From Pseudomonas sichuanensis (lineage in GTDB: Bacteria; Pseudomonadota; Gammaproteobacteria; Pseudomonadales; Pseudomonadaceae): a DNA stretch of 64,000 nt. Shown one piece after another: positions 15,932 through 27,114 of the stretch. The notes below the pieces were generated by a model, which worked only from the letters and a program-made list of their open reading frames with translations, searched no databases and was not told where the DNA came from. The stretch's first letter is position 1, and the number at the start of each line of letters is the position of its first letter. The stretch covers positions 1 to 64,000 of the forward strand of contig NZ_QKVM01000002.1 in assembly GCF_003231305.1 (NCBI RefSeq). The letters are read 5' to 3'. The position numbers and the translations under genes are program-made.

Positions 15932-17665
15932 TCAATCACCCACAAGAGGCGCAGGGTCTTCAATCAATGAAGCACTGTACTCACCATAGGTCAATGTTTG
16001 ATGAAGTTCGATTCCAGCAGTTGCGAGCCAGTCCTTCCAAATCTGGTCGATATCGTCGGAACATTGCCGCATAAAGTCGATGGTTAAATATTTTTCCCAG
16101 TCACCCCGAAGATCGAAGTCGTCATGATCACTCTCGGACTGATACCCCACTACCTCATCAATCTCGATAGCAACCGGTTTACCGTGTGCAATGGTGTCAC
16201 GAAAGCTCTTCAACTGCTTAATGGAAGAGTACGGGCGAACCGAAAAGTCAGGCTCAACCCCCAACACCGACAACACATCCTCAAGCTTTTTGTCGAACCA
16301 CCGCCGCTCCTTAAAGCCTGAAATTTTCTGCTCACCAATAAAATTAAGACGAGATTCAAAGGTGAAGGCCATCATTACGAGGCAGGCAGTAATATCAAGA
16401 GCGATGCCGTGCCGATTCCCGGCCACTGTCATTTCTTCAATACGAGTTCTTAGATGATTAACCGTATTAGACAAATCATTGTGAATGTGAATTTTTTTCT
16501 TCGCAATTTTTCGCACCCTAAGCTTTGAATCATCACGACCTTGACTCCGAGATTCCACCTGCAAAAGGCTGCTCTGCTGGGTTAATGGCTCAGAACTAAA
16601 ACTATCGTCACTTTTGCGAACAAAGCCTTCAAATCCAACGGAACCATTTTCAAGATTAAAAGCGCCCTGAGCCTCTACCTGCAGCACCTCATCATTTACC
16701 GTATTACGCAATGAAGCATCAGACAGCAAACCAGAGAGCATGCTTGGATAATCATCTTTCGTTTTAAGCACTATTATGTTATCGAGCCTTTCTCGCTTAC
16801 ACTTAAGCAAATTTGCTTTATCAACCCAGTCACCTTCAGCGATTAGCAAGTTCGCCATCACCTTCGGCTCTTTGTTACTTCTATCCACTGAAGTTGGCAA
16901 CGGAACCGCAAGCCACCGATTATAGTCAAGAGCAGCACGCGAAGCATGTAGGCTCCCACCCTTTATATCCGACTGGATCATCACTACACCCTGAGCCATA
17001 CCAGCCTGTGTACGATCCCGCTTAACGAATTGCTGAGGAAAAACCTTTTGGCCGAACGGATACTCTGAAATCAATGCACCTCCATTCTCAAGAATGTTGT
17101 GGGCAAGTTTCTTATGCTGGCTTGGAGCAATCATCTGAAGACCATGCGCCAATACCGCAACAGTGTGTCCTCCCAAGTCGAGTGCTGCCTTATGCGCCAA
17201 ACCATCACACCCAAGCGCCAATCCACTTACAATGCTCCATTGATTCTCAACGAAGTACTCCGTTACGCGGCGAGTAATAACTTCGCCATGCGGGGTAGGC
17301 TCCCTAGTACCAATGATGGCAACAGATCTCAGAGCGCAATTATGAAGCTCCCCACAGACATAAAGAATAAACGGATCATCCTTCGTAGCAGCAAGCAAAT
17401 CTGGATAACCAGCATCTAAAGGACTGATAATTCTGGCCTCATGCTTTTCAGCAGAGTTTACTTGAAACTCCGCTTGCTCTGACGCCAAAGACCAAGCATC
17501 AGGAACAGAAAGTGCCTTATGCAAAGAGCTGTTTATCCTACCTAAAGCCTCAACATCTAAATCAACGAAACCTTGTACGCTCGCAACCTTTTTCAACGTC
17601 GCCGGCCCAACACCGGGGAGCATGGATAGAGTCAAAAGCTTTTTCGTTTCGCGAGAAACCTTCAT
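15932..17665 (-). CDS. DprA-like protein with C-terminal HEPN-like domain
   Basis: 577 aa, second gene of a two-gene operon; its ATG overlaps the upstream stop by 4 bp (ATGA). Residues ~10-30 form a helix-hairpin-helix (LPGVGPATLKKV). About 85-280 is a DprA/SLOG Rossmann fold with the expected blocks: VAIIGTREPTPHG (115-127), IVSGLALGCDGLAHKAAL (145-162), GGALISEYPFG (195-205) and FVKRDR (213-218). A linker (~285-395) leads to a helical C-terminal domain (~396-577) absent from housekeeping DprA, containing FRDTIAHG with R489 and H494, an R-x4-H motif as in HEPN RNases. DprA binds ssDNA and loads RecA; here sensing of foreign DNA with a nuclease effector is my inference. It is not the host's own dprA, which would lie elsewhere. 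Confidence 0.8.
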   Translation of the reverse strand: MKVSRETKKLLTLSMLPGVGPATLKKVASVQGFVDLDVEALGRINSSLHKALSVPDAWSLASEQAEFQVNSAEKHEARIISPLDAGYPDLLAATKDDPFILYVCGELHNCALRSVAIIGTREPTPHGEVITRRVTEYFVENQWSIVSGLALGCDGLAHKAALDLGGHTVAVLAHGLQMIAPSQHKKLAHNILENGGALISEYPFGQKVFPQQFVKRDRTQAGMAQGVVMIQSDIKGGSLHASRAALDYNRWLAVPLPTSVDRSNKEPKVMANLLIAEGDWVDKANLLKCKRERLDNIIVLKTKDDYPSMLSGLLSDASLRNTVNDEVLQVEAQGAFNLENGSVGFEGFVRKSDDSFSSEPLTQQSSLLQVESRSQGRDDSKLRVRKIAKKKIHIHNDLSNTVNHLRTRIEEMTVAGNRHGIALDITACLVMMAFTFESRLNFIGEQKISGFKERRWFDKKLEDVLSVLGVEPDFSVRPYSSIKQLKSFRDTIAHGKPVAIEIDEVVGYQSESDHDDFDLRGDWEKYLTIDFMRQCSDDIDQIWKDWLATAGIELHQTLTYGEYSASLIEDPAPLVGD

Positions 17666-18918
17666 CTGATACCTACATTTTTTGTCAACCCGAGCAATGT
17701 TACACCAGAAGCACCTGCTGCTCGAAGGTACGTCTCAGCATAGATCAGAGAGGCTCCAGAGGTAACCACATCGTCAATGACTACAACGTGCTTCCCGGTA
17801 AAGTCAGAGCCGGGATTTGCCCTAAGATGATCACGGGCATTCACAAAACGCTGCTCTCTATTCAGCCCGCCATTGCCGTGATGCGAAAGGGCTCCCGGCA
17901 AATATTCCAATGCGTTAGGAATGAATTCAATATTGCCGCGACTGATTGCAAGCTCAGCATGCGATGCAGCTACCTGAGCTAACATCGCCTCCAGACGCTG
18001 CACACGGCCCGGTTTCGCTGGAATAACAGTAACGACCAATCCCCCCACCCCGAAAGCGATCATTGGATTACGACTCAAGACAACACTTCGAATGAATTTA
18101 CGGATTGCGTCAACCCAGTATTCTGGTGCCGTCAGCAGATCTTTCATCCGGTGAATGTCATTAGTCACGGCATGCCAATCAACTCTTCTTTGAGCATCCC
18201 GAGAAAAATGTCGACCGAGCGAGTGAATCTGAATTGGCCTTGCTCCTTGCACCAGCGGGTTGAAATATCCTGCTTTTTCGAACCGAAATGGCCTATCCCC
18301 AGCCGCTGCTCCGGCGAGCACTTGTAACCGCTCAGCCGATGGTAAAAACTCAGTTGGATTTTCAAGCACCCCGGGCAAGTCCTCCGGGGATTGGATAATT
18401 GCATCAGGCATACGCTCCAATGCCTTCCAGTCATCACTGCGACGGGTGTTAGGCCAAGTGGTTTGATCCAGAACACACCAAGAACCCGCGTCGTAAGCTG
18501 CCTGCACGTCAGATTTTCCATCACCGACCAACCAGACACTTTGAGGGGATGCCACTTCTGCCACACGCATCGCAAGCAAAACGCCCTCTCCGCTTGGTTT
18601 CGTGTGCGTCACATCCTCAAAAGCTACCAATGTCGCCCAGTCGATACGGGGGTATGCGAGATCCAAAAGAATCTCCGCATAATGCCTAGGCGATCTAGTA
18701 AAAACTCCGAGTCGCACGCCCTCGTGCTGGCGCTGCAACGCCATAAGCTGAGCCTCAGTGTAAACGACTCGACCCGGCAACATCCCAAATTGGGCTGTGA
18801 GCCTTTGAACGTACTCCCGAGGTTGAGTATTCAGAAAATCACGCCCTCGGAAACCCTCAAGGTCACTGGTGCGGAGAAGGGTATCGTCAAGATCAAACAG
18901 AATCAGTTCGACTGGCAT
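17662..18918 (-). CDS. HAD phosphatase-phosphoribosyltransferase fusion
   Basis: 418 aa from the ATG at 18918 (AGGA 8 nt upstream); a GTG one codon earlier is also possible. The N-terminal HAD domain has all motifs: DLDDT (D9, D11), T74 in FTRS, K107, and GDGKSD (D133, D137). A middle region (~180-280) is unassigned. The C-terminus (~285-418) looks like a ComF-type PRTase: VIPAKPGRVQRL near 300 and the PRPP loop VVVIDDVVTSGAS near 378-390. It is translationally coupled to the DprA-like gene. A nucleotide- or base-linked signal made or removed by this protein could control its partner; this is inference. The whole operon is low-GC relative to the host. Confidence 0.82.
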   Translation of the reverse strand: MPVELILFDLDDTLLRTSDLEGFRGRDFLNTQPREYVQRLTAQFGMLPGRVVYTEAQLMALQRQHEGVRLGVFTRSPRHYAEILLDLAYPRIDWATLVAFEDVTHTKPSGEGVLLAMRVAEVASPQSVWLVGDGKSDVQAAYDAGSWCVLDQTTWPNTRRSDDWKALERMPDAIIQSPEDLPGVLENPTEFLPSAERLQVLAGAAAGDRPFRFEKAGYFNPLVQGARPIQIHSLGRHFSRDAQRRVDWHAVTNDIHRMKDLLTAPEYWVDAIRKFIRSVVLSRNPMIAFGVGGLVVTVIPAKPGRVQRLEAMLAQVAASHAELAISRGNIEFIPNALEYLPGALSHHGNGGLNREQRFVNARDHLRANPGSDFTGKHVVVIDDVVTSGASLIYAETYLRAAGASGVTLLGLTKNVGIR

Positions 18919-19071
18919 CACTCGTCCTTGGTGGAATGCAAAACTTGAGTACCGAAGCTAGCAAAAAGCCATCGGTATCAGCAAGCCTCAGCGAGGAGGG
19001 CATCGGTTTGCACTCCAATCCGGTCAAGCCAGCTTGGACATTGATGAATCTTCGATTAGGATCACAGCTCA

Positions 19072-19092
19072 GTGCACACCACTTTGGTGCAC
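19072..19092. promoter_or_regulatory. Symmetric site upstream of the cargo operon
   Basis: Two copies of GTGCAC separated by 9 bp lie about 155 bp upstream of the HAD-PRTase start, in the 240-bp region between the operon and attR. They could form an operator. No clear -35/-10 pair was assigned. Confidence 0.35.
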
Positions 19093-19155
19093 CTAAACGC
19101 TGTCACACTTCGAGATTTTTGAGAGAGAAATCCCTGAGAATTCAAGGATTTGCGT

Positions 19156-19224
19156 AATGGAGGCGGCCCCACCAGCCACACCCCGGCACTCGATGTTCCC
19201 GCTATGGCTGCTCCCTTCCGGGCC
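19156..19224. repeat. attR: right copy of 69-bp direct repeat
   Basis: This copy is identical to 10677-10745. It forms the 3' two-thirds of the intact ffs gene; to its right the sequence continues as normal ffs 5' part and chromosome. It is the right attachment junction of the element. Confidence 0.92.
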
Positions 19225-19259
19225 TGACCAGGTTAACGGGTAATCAATGCGGGGGGACC
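19163..19259 (-). ncRNA. ffs: 4.5S signal recognition particle RNA
   Basis: Reading the minus strand, GGTCCCCCC pairs with the 3' GGTGGGGCC. Between them lie the conserved apical parts GTCAGGCCCGGAAGGGAGCA and GCAGCC, the Ffh-binding internal loop and GGAA tetraloop of small bacterial SRP RNA. The ends are approximate (about 97 nt). A promoter is visible upstream (TTGTAA 19329-19324, TACAAT 19307-19302), so a short 5' leader is probably trimmed. Its 3' part is duplicated at 10684-10745 because a mobile element has integrated here while leaving this copy whole. Confidence 0.92.
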
Positions 19260-19301
19260 GATGGGGCCACCACGACGGCTCGCCAAGTGACGAGCCGCGC
19301 C

Positions 19302-19329
19302 ATTGTACCGTTCTGCGCCGAAGTTACAA
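19302..19329 (-). promoter_or_regulatory. Promoter of ffs
   Basis: On the minus strand TTGTAA (19329-19324) and TACAAT (19307-19302) are spaced by 16 bp. Transcription would begin near 19295, about 36 nt before the mature SRP RNA. The leader contains a GGCTCG...CGAGCC hairpin. Confidence 0.65.
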
Positions 19330-19377
19330 CCTTTGCTTGAGAAAAAACCATCATTTCTCAAGGACTTGTGATGGCTT

Positions 19378-19402
19378 CATCGCGGGGCGGCCCGCTCCCA
19401 CC
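19378..19402. repeat. Single degenerate REP after ligA
   Basis: CATCGCGGGGCGGCCCGCTCCCACC is a shortened P. putida-type REP immediately downstream of the ligA stop. Alone it forms a GC-rich hairpin that may end ligA transcription before ffs. Confidence 0.6.
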
Positions 19403-19407
19403 GGCGG

Positions 19408-21819
<2,412 letters not shown>

Positions 21820-21864
21820 TCATCGCGGTGCGGACCGAGGCAAGGGCCGCCCCGCTGGTGTGTG

Positions 21865-22758
21865 TCAGCGTTTCTGCGTCAGCGCCCGGCGCTCGAACTC
21901 GACGATTCGCTGGCGGTAATGCTCGATGGTCTGGGCGGTGAGCACGCTGCGCTGGTCGTCCTTGAGCTCACCGTTGAGCTCGTGGGACAGCTTGCGCGCG
22001 GCGGCGACCATCACGTCGAAGGCCTGCTTGGGGTGGCGCGGGCCAGGCAAGCCAAGGAAGAAGCTCACGGCACGGGTGCTGAAGTGGTCGATGTCGTCCA
22101 GGTCGAACACGCCGGGCTTGACCGCGTTGGCCATGGAGAACAGCACCTCGCCGTGGCCAGCCATGCTTTCGTGGCGATGGAAGATGTCCATCTCGCCGAA
22201 GCGCAGGCCGCTTTCCAGGATGTTCTGCAACAGGGCCGGGCCCTTGAAGCCGCCTTCATCGCGGGAAATGACGCTGATCACCAGCACTTCTTCCATCGGC
22301 GGCAGTTCCCTGGCCGGGGCACTGGCGCTGCTGGCTGCGCCGCTGTTGCGGCTGCTGTTGTCGACAACCACGTCATCGTCGCTTTCGGCGAACAGGTCGG
22401 GCTCGCGCTCGGCGGCGAGATTGAGGTCGCCCTGCTGTGGCTCGCTGTTGTTGCGCTTGCCGCGCTTGGGCTGCTTGGCCGGTTTGGCTTCGCGCTCGCG
22501 TTCGCGTTCACGCGCCGGCGCACTCAGCGACGGCAGGTCGGTCTCGTCCAGCTCGGGCTCTTTGTGCGTATCCAGCACACGTGAAGGGCCGAGCACCTCG
22601 GCACTGCCCTCATCGTCCTGGGCATTGGCGTAGCTACGGTCCAGGCGGAATTTCAACTTGCCCTTGCCGCCGCGCATGCGACGCCAGCCGTCGAAAAGAA
22701 TCCCGGCAATGACAATGACGCCGATGAGGATCAGCCACTCGCGCAGACCGATTTCCAT
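21865..22758 (-). CDS. zipA: Cell division protein ZipA
   Basis: An inner-membrane protein that tethers FtsZ rings. The start at 22758 ([28 protein letters not shown]) puts the single membrane helix at the very N-terminus, as in the family; the frame extends 16 codons upstream without support. A charged, proline- and glutamate-rich linker (~70-155) precedes the globular FtsZ-binding domain (~160-297, with [16 protein letters not shown]). 297 aa. smc lies upstream on the same strand, the normal pseudomonad order smc-zipA-ligA. Confidence 0.94.
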   Translation of the reverse strand: MEIGLREWLILIGVIVIAGILFDGWRRMRGGKGKLKFRLDRSYANAQDDEGSAEVLGPSRVLDTHKEPELDETDLPSLSAPAREREREREAKPAKQPKRGKRNNSEPQQGDLNLAAEREPDLFAESDDDVVVDNSSRNSGAASSASAPARELPPMEEVLVISVISRDEGGFKGPALLQNILESGLRFGEMDIFHRHESMAGHGEVLFSMANAVKPGVFDLDDIDHFSTRAVSFFLGLPGPRHPKQAFDVMVAAARKLSHELNGELKDDQRSVLTAQTIEHYRQRIVEFERRALTQKR

Positions 22759-22962
22759 GTAATCCCGTGCCTCTATAAAAAATATGCTTGAAAACAAAGG
22801 CTTCAAAGGCCTTTAACACGTGGCGCCAACTCTATGTTCTGACAGGCGTTTTACCCACGCAAAAACAAGTGACGTAAAGCTAGCACGACCAAAGGCAACT
22901 TTACACCGTCTGTCGCACCTGCTGCGGATTTTACCTGCTTGATCGCATCCAATCTTCCTTCG

Positions 22963-25900
22963 TCATGCATCGACCATGGCCAAGGCCTCCTCGACATCCA
23001 CCGCCACAAGGCGTGAACAGCCCGGCTCGTGCATGGTCACCCCCATCAATTGATCGGCCATTTCCATGGCAATCTTGTTGTGGGTGATATAGATGAACTG
23101 CACGCTCTCGCTCATTTCCTTCACCAGGCGCGCATAGCGCCCGACGTTGGCGTCGTCCAGCGGTGCATCGACTTCGTCGAGCATGCAGAACGGCGCCGGG
23201 TTCAGCTTGAAGATGGCGAACACCAGCGCGAGGGCGGTCAACGCCTTCTCGCCACCGGACAGCAAATGGATCGTGCTGTTTTTCTTGCCCGGCGGGCGCG
23301 CCATGATCGTCACCCCTGTATCGAGTAGATCTTCGCCCGTCAGTTCCAGATAAGCGCTGCCGCCACCGAAAACTTTTGGGAAAAGTGCCTGTAATCCGGC
23401 ATTTATCTGATCAAAGGTATCCTTGAAGCGGTTGCGGGTTTCCTTGTCGATCTTGCGGATGACGTTTTCCAGGGTCTCCAGCGCTTCAACCAGGTCGGCA
23501 TTCTGGGCGTCCAGGTAACGCTTGCGCTCGGACTGCTGCTCGTACTCCTCGATGGCCGCCAGGTTGATCGCGCCCAGGCGCTGGATACGCCCATCGAGCT
23601 GCTCCAGTTCCTGTTCGGTGCCCTGTTCGCTGGCGTGTTCATCGAGTGTGGCGAGCACGCCCGGAAGATCGTAGCCGTCGGCCAGCAATTGTTCCTGCAA
23701 GGTCTTGCGCCGTACATCCAGGCCCTGGGACTCCAGGCGCTGCTGCTCCAGCTGGCCTCGCAACAGCTGCGATTGCTGTTCGGCCTGGGTGCGACGGCGC
23801 TCGGCATCGCGCAGCTCGCGGTCGGCTTCATCCATGTGCAGGCGGGCCTGGCGCATCTCTTCGTCGACGCTCATGCGCCGCTCGAGCAGCTCTTCGAGCT
23901 TGAGGCGCAGTTCTTCCTGGGGCGCCTCGCCCTCCTCCAGGTTCAGGCTCAGCTGTTCCTGACGTTCGCCCAGGCGCGCGGCCTGTTGCTCCAGCCGTTC
24001 GAGGGCCTGGCGGGTGGAATCGTGCTGGGCGCGCAGCGAGCCCAGGCGCACGGCCAGTTGATGAGCATGGTCCTTGTGCTGGCGGGCTTCCTGGCGGATC
24101 CGGTCGAGGCCTTCGCGCAGGCTGTCGCGCCGGGCCATCAGCTGTTCGCGCTGCTCGGTGTCCTGGGCCATCAGGTCGAGGGCGTCCTGCAGCAGCAGGC
24201 GTGACTCGCCCAACTGCTCGTGTTCCAGGGCGCGCTGCTCCTCAAGCTCGGCCAGTTCTTCGTGCAGGCGCCTACGGCGCAGTTCGAGCTGCTCGGCACG
24301 GGCGCGGCCGGCGGACAGGCGCGCCTTGAGTTCGCCATGCTGGCGACTCTCATCCTGGCTGCGGCGGCGCAGCTGTTCGCGCTGCTCTTCCAGGTCGAGC
24401 TGCTGCTCACGCACACGCTGCAACTGCTCGTCCAACTGTTCCAGTTGCGCCTGTTGCTCCAGTTGCTCCTGGCCCAGACGCTCGATTTCCTGGCCACGGG
24501 CCAGCACACCACCCTGGGACTCACCGCCACGGCTGATGCGCAGGAAGTGCTGGCCAACCCAGTAGCCGTCGCGGCTGACCAGGCTGTGGCCTTCGGCCAA
24601 GGTCGGGCGCAGGGCCAGCGCCTGCTCCAGGCTTTCCACCGGCTTGACCAGGCCAAGCCAGGGCGACAGATCGGTGCGCCCCTCGACCTTGTCGAGCAGG
24701 CTGCCGGGAACACTTGCTCCCTTGCCCGCGCTCAACAGCAGACGCAGCTCGCCCTGCTCCAGCGCGGCGAATTCGAGGTTGTCGAACCCTTCCAACAACA
24801 CGGCCTGCAGATCGGCACCCAGCACCGTCTCCACCGCCAGTTCCCAGCCGGGCTCGACCTTCAGGCCTTCGGCCAGGCGCGGACGCTGCTGCAAGCCCTG
24901 CCCGCGCAACCAGTCGCCAGCGCCAGCGCCCGGCTCCAGCGCAGCTTGCTGCAAGGCCTCCAGGGACGCCAGGCGGCCACCGAGACGCTGCAGGTCGCCT
25001 TGCTGTTGCTGCTGCGCCTGGCTGGACTGCTGCAACTGCTCACGCAGCGCCTCGAGCTGCTCGACCACCTGCTGCTCCTGCAGTTGCAGCTCTTCGAGCA
25101 ACAGTTCGCTGCCGAGCACCTGCTCAGCCAGGTCGAGCATTTCGGCGTCTTGCGGGTCGGCGACCAGTTGCTCGTCTTCTTCGCCCAGCTTGCGCTGACG
25201 TTCGCCCAGGCGCTCCAGGCTGGTTTCAAGCTGGGCCAGGCGCGCCTGCTGCACTTCTGCCTGGCGACGCGGCTCGGCGGAGCGGGCGTTGAAGCTGTCC
25301 CACTGCTCCTGCCAGCCGTGCATGCCCAGCTCGGCCTCCTCCAGCGCCGCAGCGGCTTCTTCGGCAGCGGCCAGGGTAAGTTCCTGTTCGGGCTCGAGCA
25401 TCTGCAACTCTTCACCGAGGGTGGCCAGCAAGGTGCGGTCATGGCCCAGGTGCGATTCGGTTTCCAGGCGGGTGCGCTCGGCCTCTTTCAGGTCGTCCTG
25501 CAACTGGCGCAGGCGCTGCTGGCCGTGCTGGATGCTCTGCTCGACCCGGGCGATATCGCCGGCCACCGAATAGAAGCGGCCCTGTACCTGGTTGAAGCGT
25601 TCGGACAATTCGTGATGGCCATCACGCAAGCGCTCGATGCTGGCATCGGCATTGCGCTGCTCGGCCACCAGCGCCTCGAAGGCGATTTCCTGGTCACCGA
25701 TGACGTTTTCGCGCTGGCGCACGCGATCATCCAGGTCGCGCCAGCGCAGGGCCGCCAGGCGCGCCTTGAGCTGGCGTTCCTGGGCCTTGTATTCACGGTA
25801 TTTTTCGGCGGCCTGGGCCTGGCGGTGCAGGCGTTCGAGCTGGCGCTCCAGCTCTTCGCGCAGGTCGGTCAGGCGGGCCAGGTTTTCCTGGGTGCGGCGA

Positions 25901-26451
25901 ATACGGTTCTCGGTTTCGCGGCGGCGCTCCTTGTACTTGGAGATGCCGGCCGCTTCTTCGATGAAGTTGCGCAGCTCTTCAGGCTTGGCTTCGATCAGCT
26001 TGGAGATCATGCCCTGCTCGATGATCGAGTAACTGCGCGGGCCCAGGCCGGTACCGAGGAAAATGTCGGTGATGTCGCGGCGGCGGCACTTGGTACCGTT
26101 CAGGTAGTAAGTGTTCTGCGCGTCGCGGGTGACCTTGCGCCGGATCGAGATCTCGGCGTACGCGGCGTACTCGCCCACCAGGGTGTTGTCGCTGTTGTCG
26201 AACACCAGCTCGATGCTGGCCTGGCTGACCGGCTTGCGGCTGGTGGAGCCGTTGAAGATGACGTCGATCATCGACTCGCCGCGCAGGTTCTTCGCCGAGC
26301 TCTCGCCCATCACCCAGCGCACCGCGTCGATGATGTTGGACTTGCCGCAGCCGTTGGGGCCTACCACGGCCGCCATGTTGCTGGGGAAGTTGACCGTGGT
26401 CGGGTCGACGAACGACTTGAAACCGGCCAGGCGAATGCACTTCAGGCGCAT
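22963..26451 (-). CDS. smc: Chromosome segregation protein SMC
   Basis: A condensin ATPase that organises the chromosome. 1162 aa, full length. Walker A VGPNGCGKSNIIDAVRW (~30-45) at the N-terminus, ABC signature LLSGGEKALTALAL and Walker B MLDEVDAPLDDANV near the C-terminus. Very long Glu/Gln/Arg/Leu coiled coils occupy about 170-500 and 660-1000 on either side of a hinge. The GntR regulator gene ends only 3 bp upstream, so both probably share a transcript. Confidence 0.97.
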   Translation of the reverse strand: MRLKCIRLAGFKSFVDPTTVNFPSNMAAVVGPNGCGKSNIIDAVRWVMGESSAKNLRGESMIDVIFNGSTSRKPVSQASIELVFDNSDNTLVGEYAAYAEISIRRKVTRDAQNTYYLNGTKCRRRDITDIFLGTGLGPRSYSIIEQGMISKLIEAKPEELRNFIEEAAGISKYKERRRETENRIRRTQENLARLTDLREELERQLERLHRQAQAAEKYREYKAQERQLKARLAALRWRDLDDRVRQRENVIGDQEIAFEALVAEQRNADASIERLRDGHHELSERFNQVQGRFYSVAGDIARVEQSIQHGQQRLRQLQDDLKEAERTRLETESHLGHDRTLLATLGEELQMLEPEQELTLAAAEEAAAALEEAELGMHGWQEQWDSFNARSAEPRRQAEVQQARLAQLETSLERLGERQRKLGEEDEQLVADPQDAEMLDLAEQVLGSELLLEELQLQEQQVVEQLEALREQLQQSSQAQQQQQGDLQRLGGRLASLEALQQAALEPGAGAGDWLRGQGLQQRPRLAEGLKVEPGWELAVETVLGADLQAVLLEGFDNLEFAALEQGELRLLLSAGKGASVPGSLLDKVEGRTDLSPWLGLVKPVESLEQALALRPTLAEGHSLVSRDGYWVGQHFLRISRGGESQGGVLARGQEIERLGQEQLEQQAQLEQLDEQLQRVREQQLDLEEQREQLRRRSQDESRQHGELKARLSAGRARAEQLELRRRRLHEELAELEEQRALEHEQLGESRLLLQDALDLMAQDTEQREQLMARRDSLREGLDRIRQEARQHKDHAHQLAVRLGSLRAQHDSTRQALERLEQQAARLGERQEQLSLNLEEGEAPQEELRLKLEELLERRMSVDEEMRQARLHMDEADRELRDAERRRTQAEQQSQLLRGQLEQQRLESQGLDVRRKTLQEQLLADGYDLPGVLATLDEHASEQGTEQELEQLDGRIQRLGAINLAAIEEYEQQSERKRYLDAQNADLVEALETLENVIRKIDKETRNRFKDTFDQINAGLQALFPKVFGGGSAYLELTGEDLLDTGVTIMARPPGKKNSTIHLLSGGEKALTALALVFAIFKLNPAPFCMLDEVDAPLDDANVGRYARLVKEMSESVQFIYITHNKIAMEMADQLMGVTMHEPGCSRLVAVDVEEALAMVDA

Positions 26452-26454
26452 CGG

Positions 26455-27114
26455 TCAGATCCGCGCCAAGGCCGCCAGCACCAGCTCGCAGCTGCGCTGG
26501 CAATAGGCGGTGAGCACCTCGCGGATGCGTTGCTGGTCACGGGCGACCACCGCTTCGAGCAGGCGCGCGAACAGGTTGAGGTAATCGACCATGTTGGCCT
26601 GGCGCTGGTCGAGCGCCAGGTAGTAGGCACGGCTCATGGCCGGCTGCAGGTTCTCGACGGTTTCCTGCAGATAGGGGTTGTTGGCGAACGGGTAAGCGGC
26701 GCGCATCACCGCGAAACTGTCGGCGACGAAGGCTTTGATGTCCTGCTTGGCGTGAGCCTGGGCCAGGCGCTGCTGGATTTCCAGGAACGGGCGCAGGTCG
26801 GCCTCGGTGCGCCAATGCAGGGCAACGGCATTGCCCAGCAGGATGTAGAACTCGCCCATCAGCGCGCACAGGCTGCGCACGCTGTTTTCGTCGAGCTCCG
26901 TCACATGGGCGCCGCGCCGCGGCAGGATCGCCACCAGGTGGCGGCGCTCGAGGATCAGCAGTGCCTCGCGCACCGAACCACGGCTGACGTTGAGGGCCTG
27001 GGTGACCTTCTGCTCCTGGATGCGCTCGCCGGGCGCGAGTTCGCCGCGGATGATCCGCTCGGCCAGGTAGTGGGCAATTTGCTCGGAGAGGCTGTCCGGC
27101 GCCTTGAACGTCAT
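26455..27114 (-). CDS. GntR-family (FadR-type) transcription regulator
   Basis: 219 aa from the ATG at 27114 (MTFKAPDSLSEQIAHYL); the open frame upstream is not conserved. The N-terminal winged helix is typical (IIRGELAPGERIQEQKV, then VSRGSVREALLILERRHLV), followed by an all-helical FCD-like effector domain (~85-215). It diverges from xdhABC across 270 bp containing two TGAC...GTCA-type sites, so it probably senses a purine-related ligand and controls xanthine degradation. Its stop lies 3 bp before the smc start. Confidence 0.88.
   Translation of the reverse strand: MTFKAPDSLSEQIAHYLAERIIRGELAPGERIQEQKVTQALNVSRGSVREALLILERRHLVAILPRRGAHVTELDENSVRSLCALMGEFYILLGNAVALHWRTEADLRPFLEIQQRLAQAHAKQDIKAFVADSFAVMRAAYPFANNPYLQETVENLQPAMSRAYYLALDQRQANMVDYLNLFARLLEAVVARDQQRIREVLTAYCQRSCELVLAALARI

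Larger units (their letters stand above)
10677..19224. mobile_element. Integrated element of ~8.5 kb inserted in ffs
   Basis: The boundaries are the 69-bp direct repeats; the repeat-to-repeat offset is 8,479 bp. Between them the DNA is visibly richer in A/T than the flanks. It carries an integrase, a replication-initiator-like gene, palindromic noncoding DNA, a small membrane protein, an XRE regulator, a serine recombinase and a two-gene cargo operon. The intact ffs is rebuilt at the right end, so integration does not break the essential RNA. No relaxase, conjugation or phage structural genes are seen, so it is a compact integrative element that would need a helper or transform/transduce to move. 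Confidence 0.88.

Noticed and set aside
18936..19157. 73-codon frame running into attR
   Set aside because: Lies in the cargo promoter region, lacks a clear ribosome-binding site and runs to the repeat; probably chance.
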